A stretch of 64,000 bases of DNA. Origin: Kitasatospora azatica KCTC 9699. GTDB taxonomy: Bacteria > Actinomycetota > Actinomycetes > Streptomycetales > Streptomycetaceae. Position numbers and translations under genes: made by a program. Where the stretch lies: assembly GCF_000744785.1 (NCBI RefSeq), contig NZ_JQMO01000003.1, positions 1,612,001 to 1,676,000 of the forward strand, in the 5' to 3' direction. Each line of letters starts with the position of its first letter. Position 1 is the stretch's first letter. Below the pieces are notes generated by a model that was given only the letters and a program-made list of their open reading frames with translations, searched no databases and was not told where the DNA came from. Shown in pieces: positions 16,801-23,927 of this stretch.

Positions 16801-17248
16801 GGTCCTGGTTGGTCATCAGGGGTATCAGGGTGAGGTCGCGCTCGTTCTCCAGCGCGTCGGCCAGCGTGGTGGCGGCGCGCGCCAGCTCGGCGGCCCGCTC
16901 GGAGTGGCTGGCCCTGACGTAGCTGTCGAACGAGGTGTTGACGCGAAGGCCGCCGAAGACCAGGCCGATGATGACCGGGATCAGCAGGATCGCGATCAGG
17001 CGGGTGGGCACCCGCCAGTTGCGGAAGGCCAGGAACTCGTACCGGCCGCCGGGCGTTGGGCGGTCGTTACCGCTGCCCAGCACCTCGGGGCCGGGGCCGC
17101 TGGGGCCGCGTCCGGCATCGGTCGAACCGCTCTGGGGGCGCTCGGGGTTCGCCGCGAAGGGGGAGAACCCGGCTGTGCTCTGGCCGCTGCGGTCCGTCTC
17201 GCGGGGCCCTGGGCGCCGCTGCGGGGTGACTGGCTGCTTACGCCTCAC
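13859..17248 (-). CDS. cvnA2: Conservon sensor kinase-like protein CvnA (cvn2), 1129 aa
   Basis: A membrane sensor. A disordered N-terminus is followed by a membrane segment near residues 83-101, an extracytoplasmic nitrate/nitrite-sensing (NIT) type helical domain to about 420, a second membrane segment near 430, a HAMP-like region, and a histidine-kinase-like core: H-box around DHLATRMRRNGENLLVL (about 564), N-box ELLENATSFS (about 636) and G1 HDKGIGL (about 669). The last 350 residues are a low-complexity tail very rich in Tyr, Gln and Gly, with repeated short GYQQ-type words. I chose GTG 17248 because GAGAGG lies about 10 bases upstream, giving MRRKQPVTPQ. In conservons CvnA is thought to scaffold B, C and D. 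Confidence 0.92.
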   Translation of the reverse strand: MRRKQPVTPQRRPGPRETDRSGQSTAGFSPFAANPERPQSGSTDAGRGPSGPGPEVLGSGNDRPTPGGRYEFLAFRNWRVPTRLIAILLIPVIIGLVFGGLRVNTSFDSYVRASHSERAAELARAATTLADALENERDLTLIPLMTNQDPQGAVAKYRAASDQALKAYQDAYSKVAPDHDAELTARNFSAQGVLSALPHLRANAYKPELYASATQAAYSVLVSPLLAFDNSVGAGSSAGVARGRAIYAMSLAKAAASTQRDLMLDLLVGFVTKQNSRHENTDLIEDLLVSGKLEQVSLTEFRTGTSPADAKTYADQLVLQAAADTRVPLRMPDNTTIPSMAGLMNIALAYSEVAQQGLLNGQASADAALASSRDAGLDPMRWLQATDSHLKPLRATEASLLDSVVTDAKDAKDGAQTDAILNAAIVVAALALAGLLTGFIARSMILGMRTLNTSALQIANFRLPDLVEKLSKTDPDRVDTNVEPIPLHGKDEIGEVARAFDQVHRQAVSLAAEQALLRGNLNAIFSNLSRRSQGLIQRQLALITDLENNEADPDQLENLFKLDHLATRMRRNGENLLVLAGEEPGRRWNTPVPLVDVLRAAASEVEQYERIELSGIPETEVIGAAVTDLVHLLAELLENATSFSSPQTRVNVTATRLPDGRVLVEIHDKGIGLTAEDFAEINEKLAEPPTVDASISRRMGLFVVGRLSDRHDIRVQLRPSGESAGTTSLVMLPAALTQLRAMPEPEEEFTVSRIFAEQAPQSPWEQDPYGTRSAAELGFDDTLAVGSGAGGFSPALDSMQRSLRLDQRRRAALEAGSGDATEPEGEGSAYEPGYEQQGYEQGEYVDAEFVEGDHAQDGYQQPYEGGYYADQQPYQDQSYQQGYQQPQQSGHYAGQYADDQQYAGQGGYQQYDQGYQQPARDWGHSGPETAAGHPYPEQTPALPAPASGNDTLGSGLPQRRPGQQLAAGGGLGARAIGGLDSGEQPNWFTGAKDTSSSDASARRHEVSGLGASGPTGPTGAGAWQSANDDSWQRAEQVREPAAGGVTESGLPRRVPKQNLVPGNAKPAAQDGPQVSRNPEEVRGRLTNLRRGVEQGRNAGGDAGNTGSFRIDPQQNNSTDLFGGSNHQER

Positions 17249-17541
17249 TCGACAACAACCTCTCGGCCGACTGGCGGCCATGGATCAATCCAGCGGCTAC
17301 CCCTGGCCGCAGCCCGCTGCCGGGATGGAACTGCCGTAGGTGACTTCGGGGTAGCTGGAATTTCAGCACGTGCGGGGGGACGGGACAAACAGCTCCGGCG
17401 GTCCGCCCACCGGGGCGCATATCGGACATTCGGTGACAGGTCCGACGAAACTCTCGGATACGGTAAGCCGAGTGAATGCGAACCACTACGCTCTGCCACA
17501 AAAATGTCCGAAATGCCTACCGAACCGTTATGCGATACACA
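17249..17541 (-). promoter_or_regulatory. Upstream region of cvn2
   Basis: About 290 bases without a gene. It is clearly AT-richer than its surroundings between 17430 and 17540 and must contain the cvnA2 promoter unless cvn2 is read through from cvn1. I cannot fix -35 and -10 boxes with confidence. GAGAGG before the cvnA2 start is at 17264-17259 on the minus strand. Confidence 0.4.
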
Positions 17542-17569
17542 GTGGGGACCTCGATCCCGAGGCCCCCAC
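17542..17569 (-). terminator. Terminator of the cvn1 operon
   Basis: A 12-bp stem with one mismatch (17542-17553 with 17558-17569) and a 4-base loop starts 8 bases after the cvnD1 stop, so cvn1 and cvn2 are probably separate transcripts. Confidence 0.65.
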
Positions 17570-17576
17570 TTTTCCA

Positions 17577-18161
17577 TTACCGCAACCTGGCGAGCAGGGC
17601 GTGTTCGACCAGGGTGATGAGTGCGCTTTTGGCGCTGTCTCGGCGGCGGGCGTCGAGGGTGATGATGGGGGTGTCGGGGCCCAGTTGGAGGGCTTCGCGG
17701 ACTTCGTCGGGGGTGTGGGGCTGGTGTCCGTCGAAGCCGTTGAGGGCGACGACGAAGGGGAGTCCGCTGTTCTCGAAGTAGTCGAGGGCGGGGAAGCAGT
17801 CGGCGAGGCGGCGGGTGTCGACGAGGACGACGGCGCCGATGGCGCCGCGGACGAGGTCGTCCCACATGAACCAGAAGCGGTCCTGGCCGGGGGTGCCGAA
17901 GAGGTAGAGGATCAGGTCCTCGTCGAGGGTGATGCGGCCGAAGTCCATGGCGACCGTGGTGGTGGTCTTGCCGGAGACGTGGCTGAGGTCGTCGATGCCG
18001 GCGGAGGCGCTGGTCATGACGGCTTCGGTGCGCAGGGGGTTGATCTCGGAGACGGCGCCGACGAGGGTGGTCTTGCCGACGCCGAAGCCGCCTGCGACGA
18101 CGATCTTCGCGGAGGTGGTGGCGCGCGTGGCGGCCGCGGGGCTAGAGCTTGCGAAGTCCAC
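17577..18161 (-). CDS. cvnD1: Conservon GTPase CvnD (cvn1)
   Basis: A 194-residue Ras-like GTPase with the same G1 (24-32), G3-like (89-94) and G4-like NGFD (141-144) motifs as CvnD2 and the same protein sequence throughout. The two genes differ only in the last few codons, where the changes are synonymous (for example TAA here and TAG in cvnD2), so conversion tract ends can be located. The start overlaps cvnC1 by 20 bases, suggesting translational coupling. A terminator follows immediately. Having two identical GTPases suggests that both conservons either share this component or are both held to one optimal switch. Confidence 0.95.
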   Translation of the reverse strand: MDFASSSPAAATRATTSAKIVVAGGFGVGKTTLVGAVSEINPLRTEAVMTSASAGIDDLSHVSGKTTTTVAMDFGRITLDEDLILYLFGTPGQDRFWFMWDDLVRGAIGAVVLVDTRRLADCFPALDYFENSGLPFVVALNGFDGHQPHTPDEVREALQLGPDTPIITLDARRRDSAKSALITLVEHALLARLR

Positions 18162-18189
18162 TGAGGACCCTTTCGAGCAGCGTGACGTC
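17593..18189. repeat. 597-bp direct repeat, copy 2 (cvnD1 and end of cvnC1)
   Basis: Partner of 12087-12683. Identity stops abruptly at both ends: within the last codons of cvnD on one side and within cvnC on the other. Confidence 0.9.
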
Positions 18190-18567
18190 CGGCGTTCCGC
18201 CCGACTCGCCGGCGGCGGCGGGCTGGTGGATGGCGACCAGGCCGGCTTCGGCGAGGTCGGCCACGAGGATCCGGGCCACCCCCAGCGGCACCCCGGCCAG
18301 GGCCGAGATCTCGGCGACCGACTTGACCTCCTGGCACAGCTGGACGATCCGCTGGTGCTCGGGCAGCAGGCCGCCGGAGCGGCCGGCCGACGCGGTGGTC
18401 GAGATCAGTGCCTCGATGGCGAGCTGGTAACGCGGACGGGTACGGCCACCGGTCATCGCGTACGGGCGCACCAGCGGCTGCTGCTCGTAGCCGCCGTTGT
18501 TCTGGTCGCCGTAACCGGAGCCGTACCCGTTGCCGTACGAGCCGGCCGGTGTCGGGGGCGGGGTCAT
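18142..18567 (-). CDS. cvnC1: Conservon DUF742 protein CvnC (cvn1)
   Basis: 141 residues, with a short Gly/Tyr/Asn-rich N-terminus (about 30 residues) and the DUF742 domain from VRPYAMTGGRTRPRYQLA onward. It is over 50 residues shorter than CvnC2 because its disordered N-terminus is shorter. ATG 18567 is preceded by AGGAGG. The C-terminal third is nearly identical to CvnC2 while the middle has diverged (TTASAGRSGG against SSSIDQDRMA). A 17-bp palindrome and a perfect hairpin lie between cvnB1 and this gene. Confidence 0.9.
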   Translation of the reverse strand: MTPPPTPAGSYGNGYGSGYGDQNNGGYEQQPLVRPYAMTGGRTRPRYQLAIEALISTTASAGRSGGLLPEHQRIVQLCQEVKSVAEISALAGVPLGVARILVADLAEAGLVAIHQPAAAGESGGTPDVTLLERVLSGLRKL

Positions 18568-18588
18568 GCGGGTCCTCCTAGCGCTGCG

Positions 18589-18605
18589 GCTGATGCTGCA
18601 TCAGC
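18589..18605. promoter_or_regulatory. Perfect 17-bp palindrome before cvnC1
   Basis: GCTGATGC-T-GCATCAGC lies 22 bases upstream of the cvnC1 start. It could be an operator or an RNA hairpin next to the AGGAGG site. Confidence 0.45.
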
Positions 18606-18619
18606 TATGGGGTAGAGGC

Positions 18620-18647
18620 GTCGGGTCCGGCTGCCACCGGACCCGAC
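18620..18647 (-). terminator. Intra-operon hairpin between cvnB1 and cvnC1
   Basis: A perfect 11-bp stem (18620-18630 with 18637-18647, 6-base loop) without a T-tract lies 20 bases after the cvnB1 stop. cvn2 has a hairpin of different sequence at the equivalent place, so it may attenuate or process the transcript between B and C. Confidence 0.5.
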
Positions 18648-18667
18648 GAGGGTGACGTGAGTCCCTG

Positions 18668-19081
18668 TCAGTGCAGGAGGCTGCCTTGGAGTTCGGCGCG
18701 CAGGGCCGGGGTGAGGACGGCTCCGGCGCGGTCGACGAGGAGGGCCATTTCGTAGCCGACCAGGCCGATGTCGGAGTCGGGGGAGGCGAGGACGGCGAGG
18801 GAGGATCCGTCGCTGATGGCCATCAGGAAGAGGAATCCGCGTTCCATCTCCACGACGGTCTGGTTGACGTCGCCGCCCTCGAAGATCCGGCTGGCGCCGG
18901 AGGTCAGCGAGGTGAGGCCGGAGGCGACGGCGGCGAGCTGGTCGGCGCGGTCGCGCGGGAAGCCCTCGGACATGGCGAGCAGGAGACCGTCGGCGGAGAC
19001 CACCACTGTGTGGGACACCCCGGGGGTGTTGTCCACGAAATTGGTGATCAGCCAGTTCAGGTTGCTGGCTGCCTGACTCAT
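18668..19081 (-). CDS. cvnB1: Conservon roadblock/LC7 protein CvnB (cvn1)
   Basis: 137 residues with the roadblock/LC7 fold, nearly identical to CvnB2 (two amino-acid differences seen). It probably modulates CvnD. I chose ATG 19081, the conserved domain start, 10 bases after the end of cvnA1. The DNA match to 13435-13848 has only a handful of changes, clustered in the first codons and at two internal positions. Confidence 0.93.
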   Translation of the reverse strand: MSQAASNLNWLITNFVDNTPGVSHTVVVSADGLLLAMSEGFPRDRADQLAAVASGLTSLTSGASRIFEGGDVNQTVVEMERGFLFLMAISDGSSLAVLASPDSDIGLVGYEMALLVDRAGAVLTPALRAELQGSLLH

Positions 19082-19091
19082 CTGACTCAAC

Positions 19092-22000
19092 TCAACGCTC
19101 CTGGTTCTCAGTGCCGAAGGCGTCCGGTGCGGCTGTTCGGTAGCCAGGCCGGCCGCCGTTGGCACCGGTGGGGCGTCCGAAACCGTCGAACGGCTGGCCG
19201 GCGGCCGTACCGTCCGGAGTCTGCAGCCCCTGGGTGGGGATGCCCTGGGTGGACTCGGCGCCCGCCCGGCGGCCCTGCTGGATACCGCGACGCAGGTTGG
19301 TCAGCCGGCCGCGGACCTCCTCGGGTGCCCGGGAGACCTGCGGACCCGTCAGCGGAGCGGCCTCGGCGGTGCCGGCCACCAGGTTCGCCTGCGGGGTGCG
19401 GCGGGGCAGCCCGGAGAGGGTGACCCCGTCCGAGGAGGGCTCGCGCAGCTGCTCGGCCCGGCGCCAGCGCTCGTCGTTGGCCGACGGACGCCACGGTGCC
19501 TCATCGTTGCCGCCACCCATCGGCGGCTGGCCCGGCCGGCCCTGCTGCTGGGCGGCCTGCTGCGGGTCGAAGCCCGGCGCGGTGGTGCCCGGCCGCTGCG
19601 GCTGGTAGCCGCGGGGCCGGCCCTGCTGCGGCGCCTGGCCACGCTCGGCCGGGGGCTGCTGGTTGACCTGGACCGAGGCCATCCGGCTGGCGCCACCGTT
19701 GCGGAACGCCTGCTGCGGGTCCTCGACCTGGCCGCCGGTCGGCATCGGGCCGTGCTCGGGGGAGCGGCGCGGCGGCAGCGCCATCGGCTGCTGCTGACCG
19801 TACTGCTGTCCCTGCTGCGGCTGGCCGTACGGCTGCTGCGGCTGCGGCTGCTGCCCGTACTGCTGGGCGGCCTGCTGCTGACCGAACTCCGGCTGGCCGT
19901 AAGGCTGCTGGCCCTGCTGCGGCCCGAACTGCTGCTGACCCTGCTGGGCCGGCGGCGTCTGGGTGCGACCCTCGCCGGGCCGCGGCTGCGGGTTGGCGAC
20001 GCTCGGCAGCACCGGCTCGACCAGGCCCAGACCCAGCGGGTCACGCGGGTCGATCTCGCTGGCCTCGAAGCGCGGCCGGGCGAAGGAGGCGGTGCTCTCC
20101 ACAGGGGTGGGCGCGGGCGCGCCCTGGCCGATCACCGGCTGCTGGACGGTCGGCGGACCCTGCGGGTCGCCGGCCTGCGGCCGGTTCTGCGGCTGGCCCT
20201 GCTGCGGCTGACCGGACTGGCGCTGCGGCAGACCGCCGGGGCGCCCGTTCGGGCCCACATCGGTCCGCACGTTGGGGCCCTGCGGACGACCGTCGGCCCA
20301 ACCGTGCTGCGGCTGCTCGGCGGGGCGCTCGTGCCCGGAGCCGCGCGCCGCCGGCCGACCGGCCGGCTCCTGCGGCGCACCCCGACGGGGCAGACCGGGA
20401 GCACCGGCCGGCGCACCGGGACCACCGGGCGCGGCGGGACGGCGGCCGCCCTGCTGCTGACGTCCGGCCGGCGGGGTCTCGCGCAGCGACTGGCCGACCT
20501 CACGGGTCGGCAGGCCGAGACTCGGCGAACCCTGCGCGGGCATGGCGGGAGCCTGCGGCGCCTGCTGGCCCTGCTGCTGGCCCTGGCCGAGCTGCGGCCG
20601 GCCGGTCGGCGCACCCTGGCCGCCGCCACCCTGGCCGAGGGCCGGGGCGGGACGACCGGGCAGACCGCCGGGACCGTCCGGACCGGCCGGCAGCGGGCGC
20701 TGCTGACGCGCGGTCGGACCGACCCCGCGCGGCGCCTTGCTGGGCACCGCACCCGGGCGCTGACCGCGCCGGTCGGCGGAGTTGGTGACGTCCACCGGGA
20801 GCATGACCAGCGCGGTGGTGCCACCGGAGTCGCTGGGGCGCAGCTGGATCCGGATGCCGTGTCGCAGGGACAGGCGGCCGACCACGAACAGACCCATGCG
20901 GCGGGAGACCGAGACGTCCACCGTCGGCGGGTTGGCCAGCCGCTCGTTGATCTCGGCCAGGTCGTCGGGGCTCAGACCGATACCGGTGTCGTGGATCTCG
21001 ATCAGCACCCGGCCGTCCGGCAGCGCGTGGCCGGTGACCCGGACCCGGGTCTGCGGGCTGGAGAAGGAGGTGGCGTTCTCGAGCAGCTCGGCGAGCAGGT
21101 GGACGAGGTCGTTGACGACCCGGCCCGCCACCTCGGCCGAGGGCACCGAGGCCAGTTCGATGCGCTCGTACTGCTCCACCTCGGAGGCGGCGGCGCGGAG
21201 CACGTCGACCAGCGGGACCGGACGGGTCCACCGGCGGCCCGGGTCCTCACCCGCGAGAACCAGCAGGTTCTCACCGTTGCGGCGCATACGGGTCGCGAGG
21301 TGGTCCAGCTTGAAGAGGCTGGCCAGCTGGTCCGGGTCGGCCTCGCGGCTCTCCAGTTCGGAGATCAGCGAGAGCTGGCGCTGGATGAGGCCCTGGCTGC
21401 GGCGCGAGAGGTTGGTGAACATCGAGTTGATGTTGCCGCGGAGCAGCGCCTGCTCGGCCGCGAGGCGGACCGCCTCGCTGTGCACCATGTCGAAGGCGTG
21501 CGCCACGTGGCCGATCTCGTCGGCCGAGTCGACACCGACCGGCTCGACCGTGACGTCCACGTCGTGCGGGTCGGCCTCGGAGAGGGTCTTGACCAGCTCG
21601 GGCAGCCGCCGCTCGGCGACGTCCTCGGCGGCGTTCTGCAGCTTGGTCAGCGAGCGCACCATCGAGCGGGCCACCAGGGCGGCGCCGAGGACGGCGACCA
21701 GCAGCACCAGGGCGATCAGCACACCGTTGAGGATGGCGTCGTTGTCGGCCTGCGACTGCAGCGACTGGGCCTTGCCCTTGAGCTCCTCGAGCAGCTGGTT
21801 CTCGATCGCCCGCTCGGCGTTGATGCGCACGCTGGACTGGTCGTACCAGTCCTTGTAGGAGCGCACGTCCGCCTGCTTGATGCCGTTGGCCTGCAGCACC
21901 TGGTCGGCGAACCGGTCGGCGAGCGCGACCTCGGAGTTGAAGCTCAGCCGGGAGCGCAGCTTCTGCGCCGCGGTGTTGCCGTAGATCGAGTTGAAGTTGG

Positions 22001-22898
22001 TGGCCGCGTTGTCGAACGCGGTGGTCAGGCGGTAACCGAAGCTCTGGTCCGAGGTGGACAGGTCGGGGCCGCCCGGGCGGGCCAGCGCGGCGCTGATCAG
22101 CGCGCGCTTCATCGAGCTGCTCTCCTTCTCGAGGGAGAACTGCTGCAGCGCACGGGTCGACTTGACCAGGTCGGGGTTGGAGGACGCGAGCGCGATGTCC
22201 TGGCTGATCGACAGCAGGTCCTTGATGATCGTGTCGTAGGACGCGACCGTGGCCTCGATGTTGTCGACCTGGGTGTACGCGTTGTTGCGGAAGTTCGACA
22301 GCAGCACCATGTCCTTGCGGACCTGCATCAGCAGGGAGTTACCGCCGGACAGGTCCATGTTGTCGAAGCTCTCGGCGCGCGCGTTGTACGCCTTGCTCAC
22401 GTCGTCGGTGACCTTGCGAGCGGCGGCGACGTCGTCGTCCTGCTGGGCGGGGTGCATGGTCAGTGGGCCGGCGCTGAGGTCGCGCTCGTTCTCCAGCGCA
22501 TCGGCCAGGGCGGTGGCCTTGACGGCCAGGTCGCTCAGGTTGGCCATCTGCGCCAGCTGCTGCGAGCTCTGCATGGACCCGGAGATGCGCAGGCCGCCGA
22601 GGACCAGCGCGACCACCACGGGCAGCAGCAGAAGCGCGATCAGACGGGTCCGGATGCGCCAGTTGCGCATCCGGAGCCGGCCCAGACCGGTGGCCCGGCG
22701 TCGGGTCAGCGAGCTGCGCAGCCGGGTACGGCGGCCGGCGTCGGCCTGCTCGGAGTCGGCCCTGTCGCTCTCGGGCGCCCCATTGCTGAGCCGGTCTCCC
22801 ATGAGGGGGTCCGGCTCCGACTGGTGGGGGCCAGCGAGGGGCTCCGGCGACTCCGGCTGGCCTGCGGCGCCGCTACCCCTTTTGAAACGTCCCTGCAC
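19092..22898 (-). CDS. cvnA1: Conservon sensor kinase-like protein CvnA (cvn1), 1268 aa
   Basis: Same architecture as CvnA2: disordered start, membrane segment near residue 89, NIT-type sensing domain, second membrane segment near 400, HAMP-like region, kinase-like H-box (about 536), N-box ELLENATSFS (about 608) and G1 HDTGIGL (about 643). A tail of about 560 residues (705-1268) is Pro/Gln/Gly-rich, with PYGQP and QQYGQQ-type words. The NIT domain and tail have diverged from CvnA2, but patches around the kinase core are almost identical in DNA. I chose GTG 22898 because GAGG precedes it by 11 bases, mirroring cvnA2; the open frame extends 98 codons further upstream but those codons look noncoding. 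Confidence 0.92.
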   Translation of the reverse strand: MQGRFKRGSGAAGQPESPEPLAGPHQSEPDPLMGDRLSNGAPESDRADSEQADAGRRTRLRSSLTRRRATGLGRLRMRNWRIRTRLIALLLLPVVVALVLGGLRISGSMQSSQQLAQMANLSDLAVKATALADALENERDLSAGPLTMHPAQQDDDVAAARKVTDDVSKAYNARAESFDNMDLSGGNSLLMQVRKDMVLLSNFRNNAYTQVDNIEATVASYDTIIKDLLSISQDIALASSNPDLVKSTRALQQFSLEKESSSMKRALISAALARPGGPDLSTSDQSFGYRLTTAFDNAATNFNSIYGNTAAQKLRSRLSFNSEVALADRFADQVLQANGIKQADVRSYKDWYDQSSVRINAERAIENQLLEELKGKAQSLQSQADNDAILNGVLIALVLLVAVLGAALVARSMVRSLTKLQNAAEDVAERRLPELVKTLSEADPHDVDVTVEPVGVDSADEIGHVAHAFDMVHSEAVRLAAEQALLRGNINSMFTNLSRRSQGLIQRQLSLISELESREADPDQLASLFKLDHLATRMRRNGENLLVLAGEDPGRRWTRPVPLVDVLRAAASEVEQYERIELASVPSAEVAGRVVNDLVHLLAELLENATSFSSPQTRVRVTGHALPDGRVLIEIHDTGIGLSPDDLAEINERLANPPTVDVSVSRRMGLFVVGRLSLRHGIRIQLRPSDSGGTTALVMLPVDVTNSADRRGQRPGAVPSKAPRGVGPTARQQRPLPAGPDGPGGLPGRPAPALGQGGGGQGAPTGRPQLGQGQQQGQQAPQAPAMPAQGSPSLGLPTREVGQSLRETPPAGRQQQGGRRPAAPGGPGAPAGAPGLPRRGAPQEPAGRPAARGSGHERPAEQPQHGWADGRPQGPNVRTDVGPNGRPGGLPQRQSGQPQQGQPQNRPQAGDPQGPPTVQQPVIGQGAPAPTPVESTASFARPRFEASEIDPRDPLGLGLVEPVLPSVANPQPRPGEGRTQTPPAQQGQQQFGPQQGQQPYGQPEFGQQQAAQQYGQQPQPQQPYGQPQQGQQYGQQQPMALPPRRSPEHGPMPTGGQVEDPQQAFRNGGASRMASVQVNQQPPAERGQAPQQGRPRGYQPQRPGTTAPGFDPQQAAQQQGRPGQPPMGGGNDEAPWRPSANDERWRRAEQLREPSSDGVTLSGLPRRTPQANLVAGTAEAAPLTGPQVSRAPEEVRGRLTNLRRGIQQGRRAGAESTQGIPTQGLQTPDGTAAGQPFDGFGRPTGANGGRPGYRTAAPDAFGTENQER

Positions 22899-23484
22899 TG
22901 GCGTCGCAACCTCTGGACCGGGCGCCCCCTCCTCGTTGCCGAGGACGGGACGGTGTCGAGTTTCGATTTCGGCAAACCCAGCGGATCCGGGAATGCACGC
23001 GAGCCGCCGTGGGTAGCTCCTCTGCACTGCGCTGAGCCCGAGGGGCGGTCGTTGGACCGCGCTTCGCGGCGCTCGCAGAGCCGAGGAGGGTTCACCTCCG
23101 GCGGTTCGTGGCATTCCAGCACAGCGCGGGAACTCCAACAAGGGGCGGGGTGCCGCCCCCTCGGGTACTACCGACCGCGCGCACCGCCTCACGGACGGTG
23201 TGTCGAGGGCCGCGAATACGGCTCTTTTCGGACATCGGGCGGCCGACTGTCCGGAACCCGACCCTTCGGCGGGTTCCCGATATGCGCAGATCTTCCGGAT
23301 TGTCGGAATTTACTTCTTGGGTGAAATATCCAATTTGGGAGCCTTGCCCAGGGAATTGTGAGCAAACTCACAGGCCAATGTGTAGCTTTGGTCACGGTCT
23401 CTGTGGAATGCGGTCCCTACCCTGACTCGTTGTACGGGACCTCCCGTCGCCGCAAGCCGTTCCCCAACCAAAGGTGTAGAAGAG
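22899..23484. promoter_or_regulatory. Divergent regulatory region with a perfect CRP-type palindrome
   Basis: A 586-base gap between cvnA1 (minus) and the small gene at 23485 (plus). The part from 23220 to 23400 is AT-rich for this genome. The palindrome TGTGAGCAAACTCACA (23357-23372) matches the CRP consensus TGTGA-n6-TCACA exactly. A possible -10 for the small gene is TACCCT (23418-23423), which would put the palindrome centre about 65 bases upstream of the start point, an activating position. Promoters for cvnA1 should lie in the same gap but I cannot place them. Confidence 0.55.
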
Positions 23485-23706
23485 ATGTCCCAGACCCCGG
23501 CCAACTCGGTCACCAAGTCGACGCTCGGCTCCCGTTCCACGGCGAACCCGCGCCGGACGACCCTGGCCTCGGTCGCGGACTTCAGCCAGCTGCCCGGCGC
23601 CCGCAGCTCCCGCGAGCCGGTCGAGTACGCCGCCGAGCTGCCCACCAGCACCGCCAACCCGCGCCGCACCATCCTGATGAAGGTCCCGGAGCAGCAGCAG
23701 GCCTGA
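23485..23706 (+). CDS. Small protein with a duplicated STANPRRT motif, 73 aa
   Basis: I do not recognise this protein. It is Ser/Thr/Arg-rich, without signal peptide or membrane segment. The ten-residue word STANPRRTTL (18-27) recurs as STANPRRTIL (55-64), so the protein looks like two copies of a module of about 37 residues. A purine-rich stretch (AGAAGAG) abuts the ATG at 23485. Codon use is like its neighbours. It is divergent from cvnA1, sits downstream of a CRP-type palindrome and is followed by its own terminator, so it is probably a single-gene transcript. A conserved repeated motif suggests binding to a partner twice, or a modified peptide; neither can be shown. Confidence 0.7.
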   Translation: MSQTPANSVTKSTLGSRSTANPRRTTLASVADFSQLPGARSSREPVEYAAELPTSTANPRRTILMKVPEQQQA

Positions 23707-23837
23707 GCACGGCCCGCCTCTCCCGCACTTGATCCCCTTTCCGGTCGCGACCTGAGCTGCCCCTTCGCTCCGGCCGGGTGCCGCCTCGTTCCTCAGCGAC
23801 CCCCACCCTCCGCTGCGTCGCAACTCAGTCGCTCAAC

Positions 23838-23866
23838 GGGCGCCGTCACCGCTGGTGGCGGCGCCC
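23838..23866 (+). terminator. Terminator after the small repeat protein gene
   Basis: A 13-bp stem with one G-T pair (23838-23850 with 23854-23866) and a 3-base loop lies between the small gene and the next gene. Confidence 0.6.
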
Positions 23867-23927
23867 TCGCCTGTTGGCCGGGCGATAGCCTGGAGCGGAA
23901 TCGACCCAGCACCGAAAGGGCGCCAGC

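Noticed and set aside
12087..18189. The identical cvnD copies as an assembly artefact
   Set aside because: The copies end in different synonymous codons and different stop codons, and their flanks differ, so they are real separate loci.
19752..23324. A 1190-codon plus-strand open frame over cvnA1
   Set aside because: Antisense shadow of cvnA1; its product is a low-complexity Leu/Arg/Gly string without domains.
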